This document shows positions 27,672-37,798 of a stretch of 64,000 nt of DNA, piece after piece (position 1 is the stretch's first letter; each line of letters begins with the position of its first letter). The translations under genes and the position numbers were made by a program. The notes below the pieces were generated by a model that searched no databases, was not told the origin of the DNA, and saw only the letters and a program-made list of their open reading frames with translations. Source of the stretch: CAZPNX01 sp964588285 (GTDB lineage Bacteria > Edwardsbacteria > AC1 > EtOH8). The stretch is from contig CAZPNX010000010.1 of the NCBI GenBank assembly GCA_964588285.1, positions 24,009-88,008 of the forward strand. The letters run 5' to 3'.

Positions 27672-28847
27672 TTACCTCTTTCCGTCCGCGCCCCTGAACG
27701 ACCGGACCGCCTCCTCCTGAATTATGCGGAGCGGCACGCCCAGCTTCAGGGCAGCCTTGCGGCACTCGTCATACTCGGGCACGAACCTCCGCCCGCCCGT
27801 GCCCAGCCGGGCCATCTTACCGGAGATGAGTCCATACTTCGTTCTGACCTTCACGATCTCCCTCGGCAGTATGCGGCGCTCAACCACCCGGCGCCTAACC
27901 CCCAGGGTGGTGGTCTCCGACAGTATCATGTCGATAGCGGCCTTCTCGATCTCCTGCGGGACCAAGGCTGAGAATATAGTACCTGGCCTGCTCTTCTTCA
28001 TGATGACTGGCGTCAGCCACACGTCAAACGCGCCTTTGTCAAAAAGCCGGTCCATCAGGTGCTCGTAGACCTGGGGGTTGAGGTCGTCCAGGTTCGTCTC
28101 CAACAGCACCGGGTCCTCAGGCGAGGTCGAGGCCCCCTCTGATTCGCCGATGAAAACGCGCACCATGTTGGGTATCTTTGTTCCCCTGGTCCCGGCGCCG
28201 TGGCCCACGGCCGCGACCGACATCATGGGCATCGGGCCGAAGCCGGACGAGAGGGTGGAGAGGATGGCGGCCCCGGTCGGCGTCACCAGCTCCCCCTCCA
28301 AATCGTCCTGGTAGATCCTGGCCCCATTGAGCAGCAGGGCCGTGGCCGGTGCCGGCACCGGCAGCCAGCCGTGGGCGCATTTAACCCTACCCCGCCCCAC
28401 GTTCAATGGGGAGCAATAGACGCGCTCAATGCCGAGGTCCTCCAGCGCCAGGCAGGTGCCCACGATGTCGACCATGGCGTCCACCGCTCCCACCTCGTGG
28501 AAGTGCACCTTGTCCACTGTGGTCCGGTGTACCCCGGCCTCGGCCCTGGCCAGGGCGCCGAAGATGAGGTAGGCGCTGCCCGTCACTTTATTCGAAAGTT
28601 TGGCCCGGTCGATGAGTTTGAAGACGTCCGCCAGGCGGCGCTCCGGCTGCGGGCCCTGTACGACCTCGAGGTGCCGTGCCGCTATTCCTTGTTTGCGGAC
28701 ATTCGTCAGCTTCAGCGCCCAGCCCTTGACCGGCAGTTTGCGCAGCCGTTTTTCGATGGCCCGCACGTCCGCCCCGGCGTCCAGGAGCGAGGCCAGGATC
28801 ATGTTCCCGGCGGCACCGGTCGGACAGTCGAAGTAGGCGGTCCTCAC
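27672..28847 (-). CDS. larC: nickel-pincer cofactor nickel insertion protein LarC
   Basis: 391 residues, full-length LarC (DUF111), the CTP-dependent nickel insertase that completes the NPN cofactor first described in lactate racemase. Motifs: YFDCPTGAAGNMILASLLDAG at the N-terminus, KVHFHEVGAVDAMVDIVG, and LETNLDDLNPQVYEHLMDRLF before the C-terminal domain. There is no internal programmed frameshift, unlike the split LarC1/LarC2 of Lactobacillus. It starts with GTG overlapping the larB stop (GTGA). Confidence 0.95.
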   Translation of the reverse strand: MRTAYFDCPTGAAGNMILASLLDAGADVRAIEKRLRKLPVKGWALKLTNVRKQGIAARHLEVVQGPQPERRLADVFKLIDRAKLSNKVTGSAYLIFGALARAEAGVHRTTVDKVHFHEVGAVDAMVDIVGTCLALEDLGIERVYCSPLNVGRGRVKCAHGWLPVPAPATALLLNGARIYQDDLEGELVTPTGAAILSTLSSGFGPMPMMSVAAVGHGAGTRGTKIPNMVRVFIGESEGASTSPEDPVLLETNLDDLNPQVYEHLMDRLFDKGAFDVWLTPVIMKKSRPGTIFSALVPQEIEKAAIDMILSETTTLGVRRRVVERRILPREIVKVRTKYGLISGKMARLGTGGRRFVPEYDECRKAALKLGVPLRIIQEEAVRSFRGADGKR

Positions 28848-29596
28848 GGTCCGTCCTTCCCGACGATCATCGACGCCAGGTAGCCGGCGCCGAAGCCGTT
28901 GTCGATGTTGACCACCGCCACCCCGGGGGAGCAGGAGTTGAGCATGGCCAGCAGGGCCGCCGCCCCGCCGAAGCTGGCGCCGTATCCAACGCTGGTGGGG
29001 ACGGCGATCACCGGGCAGGCCACCAGTCCGCTGACCACGCTGGGCAGCGCCCCCTCCATTCCGGCGGCCACGACGATGGCCGACGCTCCCTGAAGCATTT
29101 CGATTTTGTCGAGCAGCCGGTGGATGCCGGCCACGCCCACGTCCCAGAGGCGCTCCACCCTACACCCCAATATCTCGGCCGTCAGGGCGGCCTCCTCGGC
29201 CACCGGTATGTCCGAGGTGCCGGCGGTGACCGCCGCCAGGTACCTCCCGGTCCTTTTCCGGGCCACCGCTTTGCCTGTTATGATCCTGGCTTGTTCGTTG
29301 AACCTGGCGCCGGGGCACTTCGCCTTGACTGCCCTCCAGTGGGCTGCCTCCGCCCGGGTGGCCATCACCGGCCCATGCTTCGTCATGGCCTTGAATATGC
29401 CTGCGACCTGGGCCGGCGTCTTGCCCTGGCAGAAGATGACCTCCGGCGCCCCCCGACGCAGATGGCGGTGGCTGTCGATGTTGGCGAATCCAAGTTCGGT
29501 GTAGGGCAGATGCCTCAGCATCTCAACGGCCCTGGCAACCGGCAAACTGCCGTCCCTGACGCCCTTCAATATTCTCTCGACGGTCTTGTTGTCCAT
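28844..29596 (-). CDS. larB: pyridinium-3,5-biscarboxylic acid mononucleotide synthase LarB
   Basis: 250 residues. LarB carboxylates and hydrolyses NaAD in the first step of nickel-pincer nucleotide synthesis; the C-terminal half resembles PurE-type AIR carboxylase. Motifs: FANIDSHRHLRRGAPEVIFCQGKT, VAAGTSDIPVAEEAA-like (VTAGTSDIPVAEEAALTAE), and VAAGMEGALPSVVSGLVACPVIAVPTS. A good ribosome-binding site (GGAAGG) precedes the ATG. It is coupled to larC. Confidence 0.95.
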   Translation of the reverse strand: MDNKTVERILKGVRDGSLPVARAVEMLRHLPYTELGFANIDSHRHLRRGAPEVIFCQGKTPAQVAGIFKAMTKHGPVMATRAEAAHWRAVKAKCPGARFNEQARIITGKAVARKRTGRYLAAVTAGTSDIPVAEEAALTAEILGCRVERLWDVGVAGIHRLLDKIEMLQGASAIVVAAGMEGALPSVVSGLVACPVIAVPTSVGYGASFGGAAALLAMLNSCSPGVAVVNIDNGFGAGYLASMIVGKDGP

Positions 29597-29633
29597 TTAT
29601 CCTTCCGTCCCCGCCGCCCACCCGCTTGACGCC

Positions 29634-30443
29634 TCAGGCATCGAAGCAGCCCATCTGGTATCCGGCCAGGTCGAGCGTCGCGAACCTGTAGCCGGCGGCC
29701 CTGATCCGTTCCGCTATGAGCCTCCGCCTCTCGACCGCCCTTTCCAGGTCCTCAGGCTGAAGCTCGATCCTGGCGACGTCCCCGTGATGTCGCACCCGGA
29801 AAGATTTGAAACCCATCCGCGCCAGCGACTTTTCCGCCTTCCTGACTCTCTCCAAAATCGCTTCCGTGATCATCGTTCCGTAGGGCACCCGCGTGGCCAG
29901 GCAGGCCTCGGCCGGCCTGGCCCAGTTGGGCAGGCCCCGCCGCCTCAGCAGCACCCTGATCTCAGCCTTCGTCAGGCCCGCCTCGGCCAGCGGACTCCTT
30001 ACCCCCATCTTCTTTGCGGCTCTGTGTCCTGGACGCATGGTTTTCAGGTCATCGGCGTTGGTCCCGTCAAGAATTGTTCCGATGCCCCGTTTTCGAACGG
30101 CCTTCCTGATATTTGAGAAAATATGGCGCTTGCAGTGGTAGCAGCGGTCGGCTGGATTGGCGACAAATGATTTGTTCCGCAGTTCGCCCGTCTCGATCAC
30201 CAGATGTTCGAATCCCGTCCTTCGGGCCGAAGCTTTGGCATTTTTCAGATCGTCAGGGCAATGAATGGGCGATGCCGCTGTGACCGCCAGAAATCCCTCC
30301 CCTAGAACTTCATGGCAAACGACGGCCAACAGCGTGCTGTCGGCGCCTCCGGAGAAGGCGACGGCCGCCCGGCCGTATCCGCGGATAATGGATTTCAGCT
30401 TTTTCACCTTTTCCGCCAGAGTGCCGGCGGCATCAACGGCCAT
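29634..30443 (-). CDS. larE: ATP-dependent sacrificial sulfur transferase LarE
   Basis: 269 residues, PP-loop ATPase that adenylates the biscarboxylate and donates sulfur in NPN synthesis. PP-loop SGGADS at 31-36; PADRCYHCK supplies a CxxC; ARPAEACLATRVPYG carries the conserved Cys that in the Lactobacillus enzyme is the sacrificial sulfur donor. Whether this homologue instead binds a [4Fe-4S] cluster cannot be decided by eye. The start overlaps the upstream phosphodiesterase gene by eleven bases. Confidence 0.93.
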   Translation of the reverse strand: MAVDAAGTLAEKVKKLKSIIRGYGRAAVAFSGGADSTLLAVVCHEVLGEGFLAVTAASPIHCPDDLKNAKASARRTGFEHLVIETGELRNKSFVANPADRCYHCKRHIFSNIRKAVRKRGIGTILDGTNADDLKTMRPGHRAAKKMGVRSPLAEAGLTKAEIRVLLRRRGLPNWARPAEACLATRVPYGTMITEAILERVRKAEKSLARMGFKSFRVRHHGDVARIELQPEDLERAVERRRLIAERIRAAGYRFATLDLAGYQMGCFDA

Positions 30444-30951
30444 CTCTCCCGTCCTCGGCCTTGGCCTCCAGCTCTATGATTCGCCCGCTCATGTCGGCCA
30501 GGTCCACCAGGGCGCAGGTGGCCTTTCCCGTCAGGTAGCCGCAGGCCTCGCCCGGGTTGACGACCAGGGTCCCTTCCTCCTGGATGTCGATCTGGTGGGT
30601 GTGGCCGTAGACGATCAGGTCATAGCTGCCCGACCGGGCCAGGCTTTCCAGACACCGCGGCTCGTGCATCAGGCAGATCTTGCGTCCCTCTATCTCGAAC
30701 TCGTACGGACCGTGGAACACTTCGAAGCGAAACTCCTTGAACTTCTGCGACAGGAACAGCTTCTCCCCGTCGTTGTTCCCGAAGACCCCGATCAGGCTCA
30801 TGCCGCCCTTGTCGAACTCGGGGACAATGAACGGGGCCACGTAGTCGCCGGCGTGAAGAACGGTCTGGGCCCCGGCCTGGCGCAGCAGCTGGCAGGCACG
30901 CCTCACCATGTCCAGGCGGTCGTGGGTGTCGGAGATGATTCCGATCTTCAT
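30433..30951 (-). CDS. YfcE/MJ0936-type metallophosphoesterase
   Basis: 172 residues. Calcineurin-like fold of the small YfcE/MJ0936 group: GIISDTHD, LHAGDYV, GVFGNNDGE, VYGHTHQ and NPGEACGY are the successive metal-binding motifs. Family members hydrolyse model phosphodiesters in vitro; the physiological substrate is unclear. It overlaps larE by eleven bases, so co-transcription with the Lar genes is likely, although such proteins are not known to be part of cofactor synthesis. Confidence 0.9.
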   Translation of the reverse strand: MKIGIISDTHDRLDMVRRACQLLRQAGAQTVLHAGDYVAPFIVPEFDKGGMSLIGVFGNNDGEKLFLSQKFKEFRFEVFHGPYEFEIEGRKICLMHEPRCLESLARSGSYDLIVYGHTHQIDIQEEGTLVVNPGEACGYLTGKATCALVDLADMSGRIIELEAKAEDGRDGR

Positions 30952-30969
30952 AATGCGTAGTAACGTTGG

Positions 30970-30987
30970 ACGTTCAACGTTGAACGT
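30970..30987. repeat. 18-bp perfect palindrome ACGTTCAACGTTGAACGT
   Basis: A perfect palindrome in the mutM-to-phosphodiesterase gap, preceded by another ACGTT unit (30963) and followed by an AGCCC...GGGCT arm pair (30989-31003). It lacks a T-tract. It could be an operator or a dispersed repeat. Confidence 0.6.
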
Positions 30988-31011
30988 AGCCCCGTACCGG
31001 GCTCCGCCGTT

Positions 31012-31830
31012 TCAACTCTGGCACTTCGGGCACCAGTAGGTGCCCCGGCCCCTCAGGGTCTCGCGGACCACAAGGCATCCGCATCTCTTGCACCTCCTGC
31101 CCTGCCGGTCGTAGACCCGGTGCTGCACCTGGAACCATCCGCTTTTCCCACGCCCGTCGCGGTAGGTGTCCACCGAGCTGCCCCTGGCCCTGATGGCGTT
31201 CTTTAGTACAGTCTGGATCGAACGGTGCAATCTAGCGACCTCGTCGCCCTTCAAGCTCGAGGCCTGACGCCGCGGGTCGATGCCGGCCCGATGCAGGGCC
31301 TCGCAAGCATAGATGTTTCCCAGTCCGGCAATGACCGTCTGGTCCAGCAGCAGCGGCTTGATGGGCGCCTTCCTTCCGGCCAGCCTTTCGGCCAGCACCC
31401 TGGCGGTGAAGGATCGGTCCAAGGGCTCGGGGCCGAGATTCGATAAACCGGACAGGCTATCTAAATCATTGGCGAGCTGGATGGAACCGAATTTGCGCTG
31501 ATCGCTGAAAACCAGCCGGTCGCCGCCCGCAAAATCAAAAATGATCCGCGCCGCCTTGGGCAGCGAATCATCGGAATTTTGCATCTGGAGGACCCCGGTC
31601 ATTTTAAGATGGACAATCAGACTCTGGCCCGAGTCCAAGTATATTATCAGATTTTTCCCGCGTCGGCGAAAATCAATCAGTCTCCTGCCGGCCAACTTGG
31701 CGGCGAATTTCTTATTATCCGTCCCTTTGACCGATCCCGGGTGGCGCACCTTGACCGAGACGATCCTCCTTCCGCGGGCCGAGGCCGCCAGGTCCCGGCG
31801 GATGGTCTCCACCTCGGGCAGCTCGGGCAT
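31012..31830 (-). CDS. mutM: formamidopyrimidine-DNA glycosylase
   Basis: 272 residues, Fpg/MutM, which excises 8-oxoguanine and FaPy from DNA. It starts MPELPEVE with the catalytic Pro2 and Glu3, has the family Lys in HLKMTGVL, GLGNIYACEALHRAGIDP, and a C-terminal zinc finger CKRCGC ... WCPKCQ. Start and upstream stop share TGATG. Normal length. Confidence 0.96.
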   Translation of the reverse strand: MPELPEVETIRRDLAASARGRRIVSVKVRHPGSVKGTDNKKFAAKLAGRRLIDFRRRGKNLIIYLDSGQSLIVHLKMTGVLQMQNSDDSLPKAARIIFDFAGGDRLVFSDQRKFGSIQLANDLDSLSGLSNLGPEPLDRSFTARVLAERLAGRKAPIKPLLLDQTVIAGLGNIYACEALHRAGIDPRRQASSLKGDEVARLHRSIQTVLKNAIRARGSSVDTYRDGRGKSGWFQVQHRVYDRQGRRCKRCGCLVVRETLRGRGTYWCPKCQS

Positions 31831-32918
31831 CAGCCCTGACCCTCGCCTCCCAGGTTCTTCATCTCCCTCTCCAGGGCGTCCAGCTCGGCCAGCAGATCAT
31901 CGGCCTCCCCAGCCGGCTGTGGCTCAGGTTGGGCCAGGGGAATCTCGAAGGCGGCCTCCGGTGGTCCGCCGGAGAATCCGCCCGATGTCTGCGAAGGGGT
32001 CTCGATGGAGATCTCAGGCGAGGGCGGCGCCTGAACAAACGGTTCGTTTATCGGCGGTTGAAAACGGGGTTCGGCGGCCGTGGGCGCAGCCACCTCTGGC
32101 GAAGGTTCGGCTGCCGATGGCGGAGCCGCCCTTTGGTTGGAAATCTCCATGATCAGCAACCGCTGCCTCTCTCTGAGTGCCGCCATCTCCTCCTCCAGGG
32201 CCTGGTTTTGCCGATGCAGTTCGTCATTGCGCGTGCGAAGATCCGAAAGCAGCCTTTCCCACTTCTGTCTCTGCTCCTGGTACTTGGCCTGAAGCTCCTT
32301 GATCTGTGCCTGCATGGTTGCTCTGGCCTCGGCCACCGCCGCCTCTATCTGGGCGGCCGTCGCTTGGACCGGTGCCGTCTGAAGAGGCGGGACAGCCTGA
32401 GGTGCTTGAGGCTGGGGAGCCACGGCCTGAGGCCTGGCGGCCGGCAATGGCGGCATGGCCGGCCTGGTCAATGTCGGCGGCGGAGCCGGCCTCGGCTGTT
32501 CCATTGACTGCTGTGTCCGGGCCAGGATGGCGTCAAGCGCCGGCGGCTGGAGCCGCGGAGCCGGAGCCGGCGGTGGACGGACCGGCGGACGCGGCACCTC
32601 TTGGGAGGGCCGCGGTTGCATCGGAGCCGGGGCCGGCCTGGGGATGGCCGGCGGCGCCTGGATCGGAGTTTGCGGCGCTGCGGCCTGAGCCGGTTCCTCG
32701 ATTGTTATCCGGCCGAAGATGTCGTCCAGTTCCTCGTCAACCGAGCCCAGCAATCCCCCCTGTTTGGCCGCCGGCGCCGGTTGCCCGGCCGCGGGTTTGG
32801 GCGCGGCCCCAGAGGGCCTCTGCGGCAATGGTCTTACTCCGCCCTTGGCCGGGCCGAGGTTGGTCAGCCAGGCGTTGAACTGGCCGGCATCGTGCTGTTT
32901 ATCGGATGGAGGAGCCAT
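31830..32918 (-). CDS. proline/alanine-rich coiled-coil protein of unknown function
   Basis: 362 residues, no signal peptide or membrane helix. Residues 1-185 are Pro/Ala/Gln-rich and low complexity with a short acidic motif VDEELDDIFGRITIEE near 58-75; residues 190-265 form a strong coiled coil (IEAAVAEARATMQAQIKELQAKYQEQRQ...); another Pro/Ser-rich linker leads to a short C-terminal helix DDLLAELDALEREMKNLGG. The layout suggests a cytoplasmic scaffold. It lies between secA (36-base gap) and mutM (TGATG). No family recognised. Confidence 0.7.
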   Translation of the reverse strand: MAPPSDKQHDAGQFNAWLTNLGPAKGGVRPLPQRPSGAAPKPAAGQPAPAAKQGGLLGSVDEELDDIFGRITIEEPAQAAAPQTPIQAPPAIPRPAPAPMQPRPSQEVPRPPVRPPPAPAPRLQPPALDAILARTQQSMEQPRPAPPPTLTRPAMPPLPAARPQAVAPQPQAPQAVPPLQTAPVQATAAQIEAAVAEARATMQAQIKELQAKYQEQRQKWERLLSDLRTRNDELHRQNQALEEEMAALRERQRLLIMEISNQRAAPPSAAEPSPEVAAPTAAEPRFQPPINEPFVQAPPSPEISIETPSQTSGGFSGGPPEAAFEIPLAQPEPQPAGEADDLLAELDALEREMKNLGGEGQG

Positions 32919-32954
32919 ATTAAATTCCTCGCATTTTTTGCCAAGGAAGGCCGC

Positions 32955-36008
<3,054 letters not shown>

Positions 36009-36016
36009 ATTGATTT

Positions 36017-36045
36017 AATTTATCATAAAAAAACTTGTAAATCAA
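36017..36045 (-). promoter_or_regulatory. candidate secA promoter
   Basis: On the minus strand TTGATT and TAAATT lie 17 bases apart in an AT-rich gap just after a terminator. The -10 hexamer is only nine bases from the ATG, so the leader would be very short. Consensus match four of six in each hexamer. Confidence 0.4.
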
Positions 36046-36063
36046 GAGAAAATCAACCGGTTA

Positions 36064-36088
36064 TAAAAAAACCGCCATGAAGGCGGCG
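36064..36088 (-). terminator. intrinsic terminator downstream of GT2 gene
   Basis: On the minus strand CCGCC-TTCAT-GGCGG is followed by TTTTTTT. It lies 18 bases beyond the GT2 stop and separates that gene from secA. Confidence 0.85.
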
Positions 36089-36105
36089 GAAAATCTTTCC
36101 TTGTC

Positions 36106-36945
36106 TCAGGACGTCAGGCTGTGGGTGATAAGTCCGGCCCACAGGTATGCCTTCTGCAGCGGTCCGGGACGATAATGCTTGCAAAAGAAGCGGTAAAGCG
36201 ACCGGCGGTGGTGCTGCTCCATGATTTTTTTCTCCTGGTCCGAACTGGCCCCCCAACGGTGGATGATTCCTGCCTCAGGGATAAAATCCGTCCTCCAGCC
36301 GGCCCGGCGGGCCCGGTAACAGAGATCTATATCCTCGAGGTACATGAAAAAACCCTCGTCGAAAAGCCCGATCCGGTCTAGCATCCGGCGGTTGAGCAGC
36401 AGGCAGACTCCGGCCAAAGCCTCGACAGTTTGCGCCTTTCGGCTGTCTACTTCCGCCATCAGGTTCCATCTGGTCCAGGGGTTTTGCGGAGCCAGCTTGG
36501 AGAGGGGAGATTTCCTGGCGAAGAGGATGTTGGAATATGTAGGAAACCTCCTCCGCGACGGCTGCAGGCTGCCGTCGGGATTGAGCACTCTGGGCCCGAT
36601 GATCCCGGCTTCCGGGTTTCTCCGGGCATAATCCAACAGGGCCGACAGAGATCCTTTTAGGATAACCGTGTCCGGATTTAAGACCACCGGGTAGGCGCCC
36701 AAACTGGCCCTGAGGCCCTGATTGGCGGCGGCGGCAAACCCGTAATTTCGAGTATTGACGACCAGCCTGGCTTCGGGATGTTTGCGCCTCAGCCACTCCA
36801 CGGTTCCGTCCCTGGAATAGTTGTCAATCACCATCAGCTCCATCCGTCCGCGGCGCCACAGGGTATCCTGCTTGGCCGATTCCAGACAGCGGTCCAGCAG
36901 TCCGGCCACGTTGCGGCTGACGATTATCAGGCTGAGGTCAATCAT
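36106..36945 (-). CDS. family 2 glycosyltransferase
   Basis: 279 residues from ATG 36945 (MIDLSLIIVSRN). GT2 fold: LSLIIVSRNVAGLLDRCL, MVIDNYSRDGTVEWL, NYGFAAAANQG, and a DPDT-type metal site NPDTVIL, with the acceptor-region FDEGFFMYLEDIDLC. It resembles rhamnosyltransferase-like WbbL/RfbF enzymes of surface polysaccharide synthesis. A terminator hairpin with a T-tract ends directly at the ATG, so no ribosome-binding site is available; the frame upstream (to 36996) only translates this hairpin. Confidence 0.9.
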   Translation of the reverse strand: MIDLSLIIVSRNVAGLLDRCLESAKQDTLWRRGRMELMVIDNYSRDGTVEWLRRKHPEARLVVNTRNYGFAAAANQGLRASLGAYPVVLNPDTVILKGSLSALLDYARRNPEAGIIGPRVLNPDGSLQPSRRRFPTYSNILFARKSPLSKLAPQNPWTRWNLMAEVDSRKAQTVEALAGVCLLLNRRMLDRIGLFDEGFFMYLEDIDLCYRARRAGWRTDFIPEAGIIHRWGASSDQEKKIMEQHHRRSLYRFFCKHYRPGPLQKAYLWAGLITHSLTS

Positions 36946-36976
36946 AAAAAAGAGAGACGGCGCCCTAGTAGCCGTC
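36946..36976 (-). terminator. intrinsic terminator between DPM1-like and GT2 genes
   Basis: On the minus strand GACGGC-TACTAGGGC-GCCGTC is followed by TCTCTTTTTT, whose last T touches the ATG of the GT2 gene. It probably closes the glycosylation operon starting at 41822. Confidence 0.75.
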
Positions 36977-37006
36977 GCTGCTCTCGATACGGGCAAACAT
37001 CGGATG

Positions 37007-37021
37007 ATCCGCTATGCGGAT
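37007..37021. repeat. short hairpin ATCCGC-TAT-GCGGAT
   Basis: A six-base-pair perfect stem in the 139-base gap after the DPM1-like gene; no T-tract follows. The rest of the gap shows nothing recognised apart from the terminator. Confidence 0.4.
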
Positions 37022-37084
37022 AACGTCGGAACGGCCGCCCGCTCGACCGCCAGCCGAATCCCGAAATCAGGCAATGCCTATAAA

Positions 37085-37798
37085 TCAAAGCTTTCCGGTC
37101 AGCCTCATCAGCTGCAGCTTCCAGACCATCCAGGCCGCTTCGTAGATGATCTTCCGGCTCATCTTGCTCTGGCCCATCCGCCGTTCCTCGAAGATGATGG
37201 GCACCTCGGTCACCTTGAAGCCCTTGTAATAGGACTTGAAGTGCATCTCGATCTGAAAGGCGTAGCCGTTGGAGTGGATCCGGTCCAGGTCGATGGCTTC
37301 GAGAACCGCCCGCCGGTAGCATTTGAAGCCGGCCGTCAGGTCGCGCACCGGCACCCCGGTCACCACCCGGGCGTAGATGTTGGCGAAATAGGACAGCAGC
37401 AGCCTCTTGAGCGGCCAGTTGACCACGTTGACCCCGGACAGATAGCGCGATCCGATCACCAGATCCCAGTCCTTCATCTTCTCCAAAAAGAGGTTGAGGG
37501 TGGCCGGCGGATGGGAGAAATCGGCGTCCATTTCGCATATAAAGTCGTAGCCTCGCTCCAGAGCCCATTTGAAGCCGGTGACATAGGCCGTCCCCAGCCC
37601 CATCTTGCCCGGCCGGTGAAGGGCGTGGATCCTGGGGTTCCCGGCTGACATCCGGTCGGCGATGGCCCCGGTGCCGTCCGGCGAGTTGTCGTCGATGACC
37701 AGAACCTCGAGGGACGGGTCCCGGGCCAACACCTGCTCCACGATGACCGGGATGTTGTCCTTCTCGTTGTAGGTGGGGATGATCACCAGGCACTTCAT
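37085..37798 (-). CDS. polyprenol-phosphate mannosyltransferase (DPM1-like)
   Basis: 237 residues from ATG 37798 (MKCLVIIPTYNEKDN), overlapping the upstream stop by ATGA. GT2 enzyme of the dolichol/polyprenol-phosphate mannose synthase group: VIDDNSPDGTG, EMDADFSHPP (metal-binding DxD), IGSRYLSG, DLTAGFKCYRR, FQIEMHFKSYYKGFKVTEVPIIFEERRMGQSKM. It has no C-terminal membrane domain, so it is the soluble DPM1 type. It should make a lipid-linked mannose or glucose used by the GT-C-like YfhO protein encoded just upstream. Confidence 0.93.
   Translation of the reverse strand: MKCLVIIPTYNEKDNIPVIVEQVLARDPSLEVLVIDDNSPDGTGAIADRMSAGNPRIHALHRPGKMGLGTAYVTGFKWALERGYDFICEMDADFSHPPATLNLFLEKMKDWDLVIGSRYLSGVNVVNWPLKRLLLSYFANIYARVVTGVPVRDLTAGFKCYRRAVLEAIDLDRIHSNGYAFQIEMHFKSYYKGFKVTEVPIIFEERRMGQSKMSRKIIYEAAWMVWKLQLMRLTGKL

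Noticed and set aside
30195..30225. GTTCGAATCCCG, resembling a tRNA T-loop
   Set aside because: It is inside larE coding sequence, and no acceptor, D or anticodon arms fit around it.
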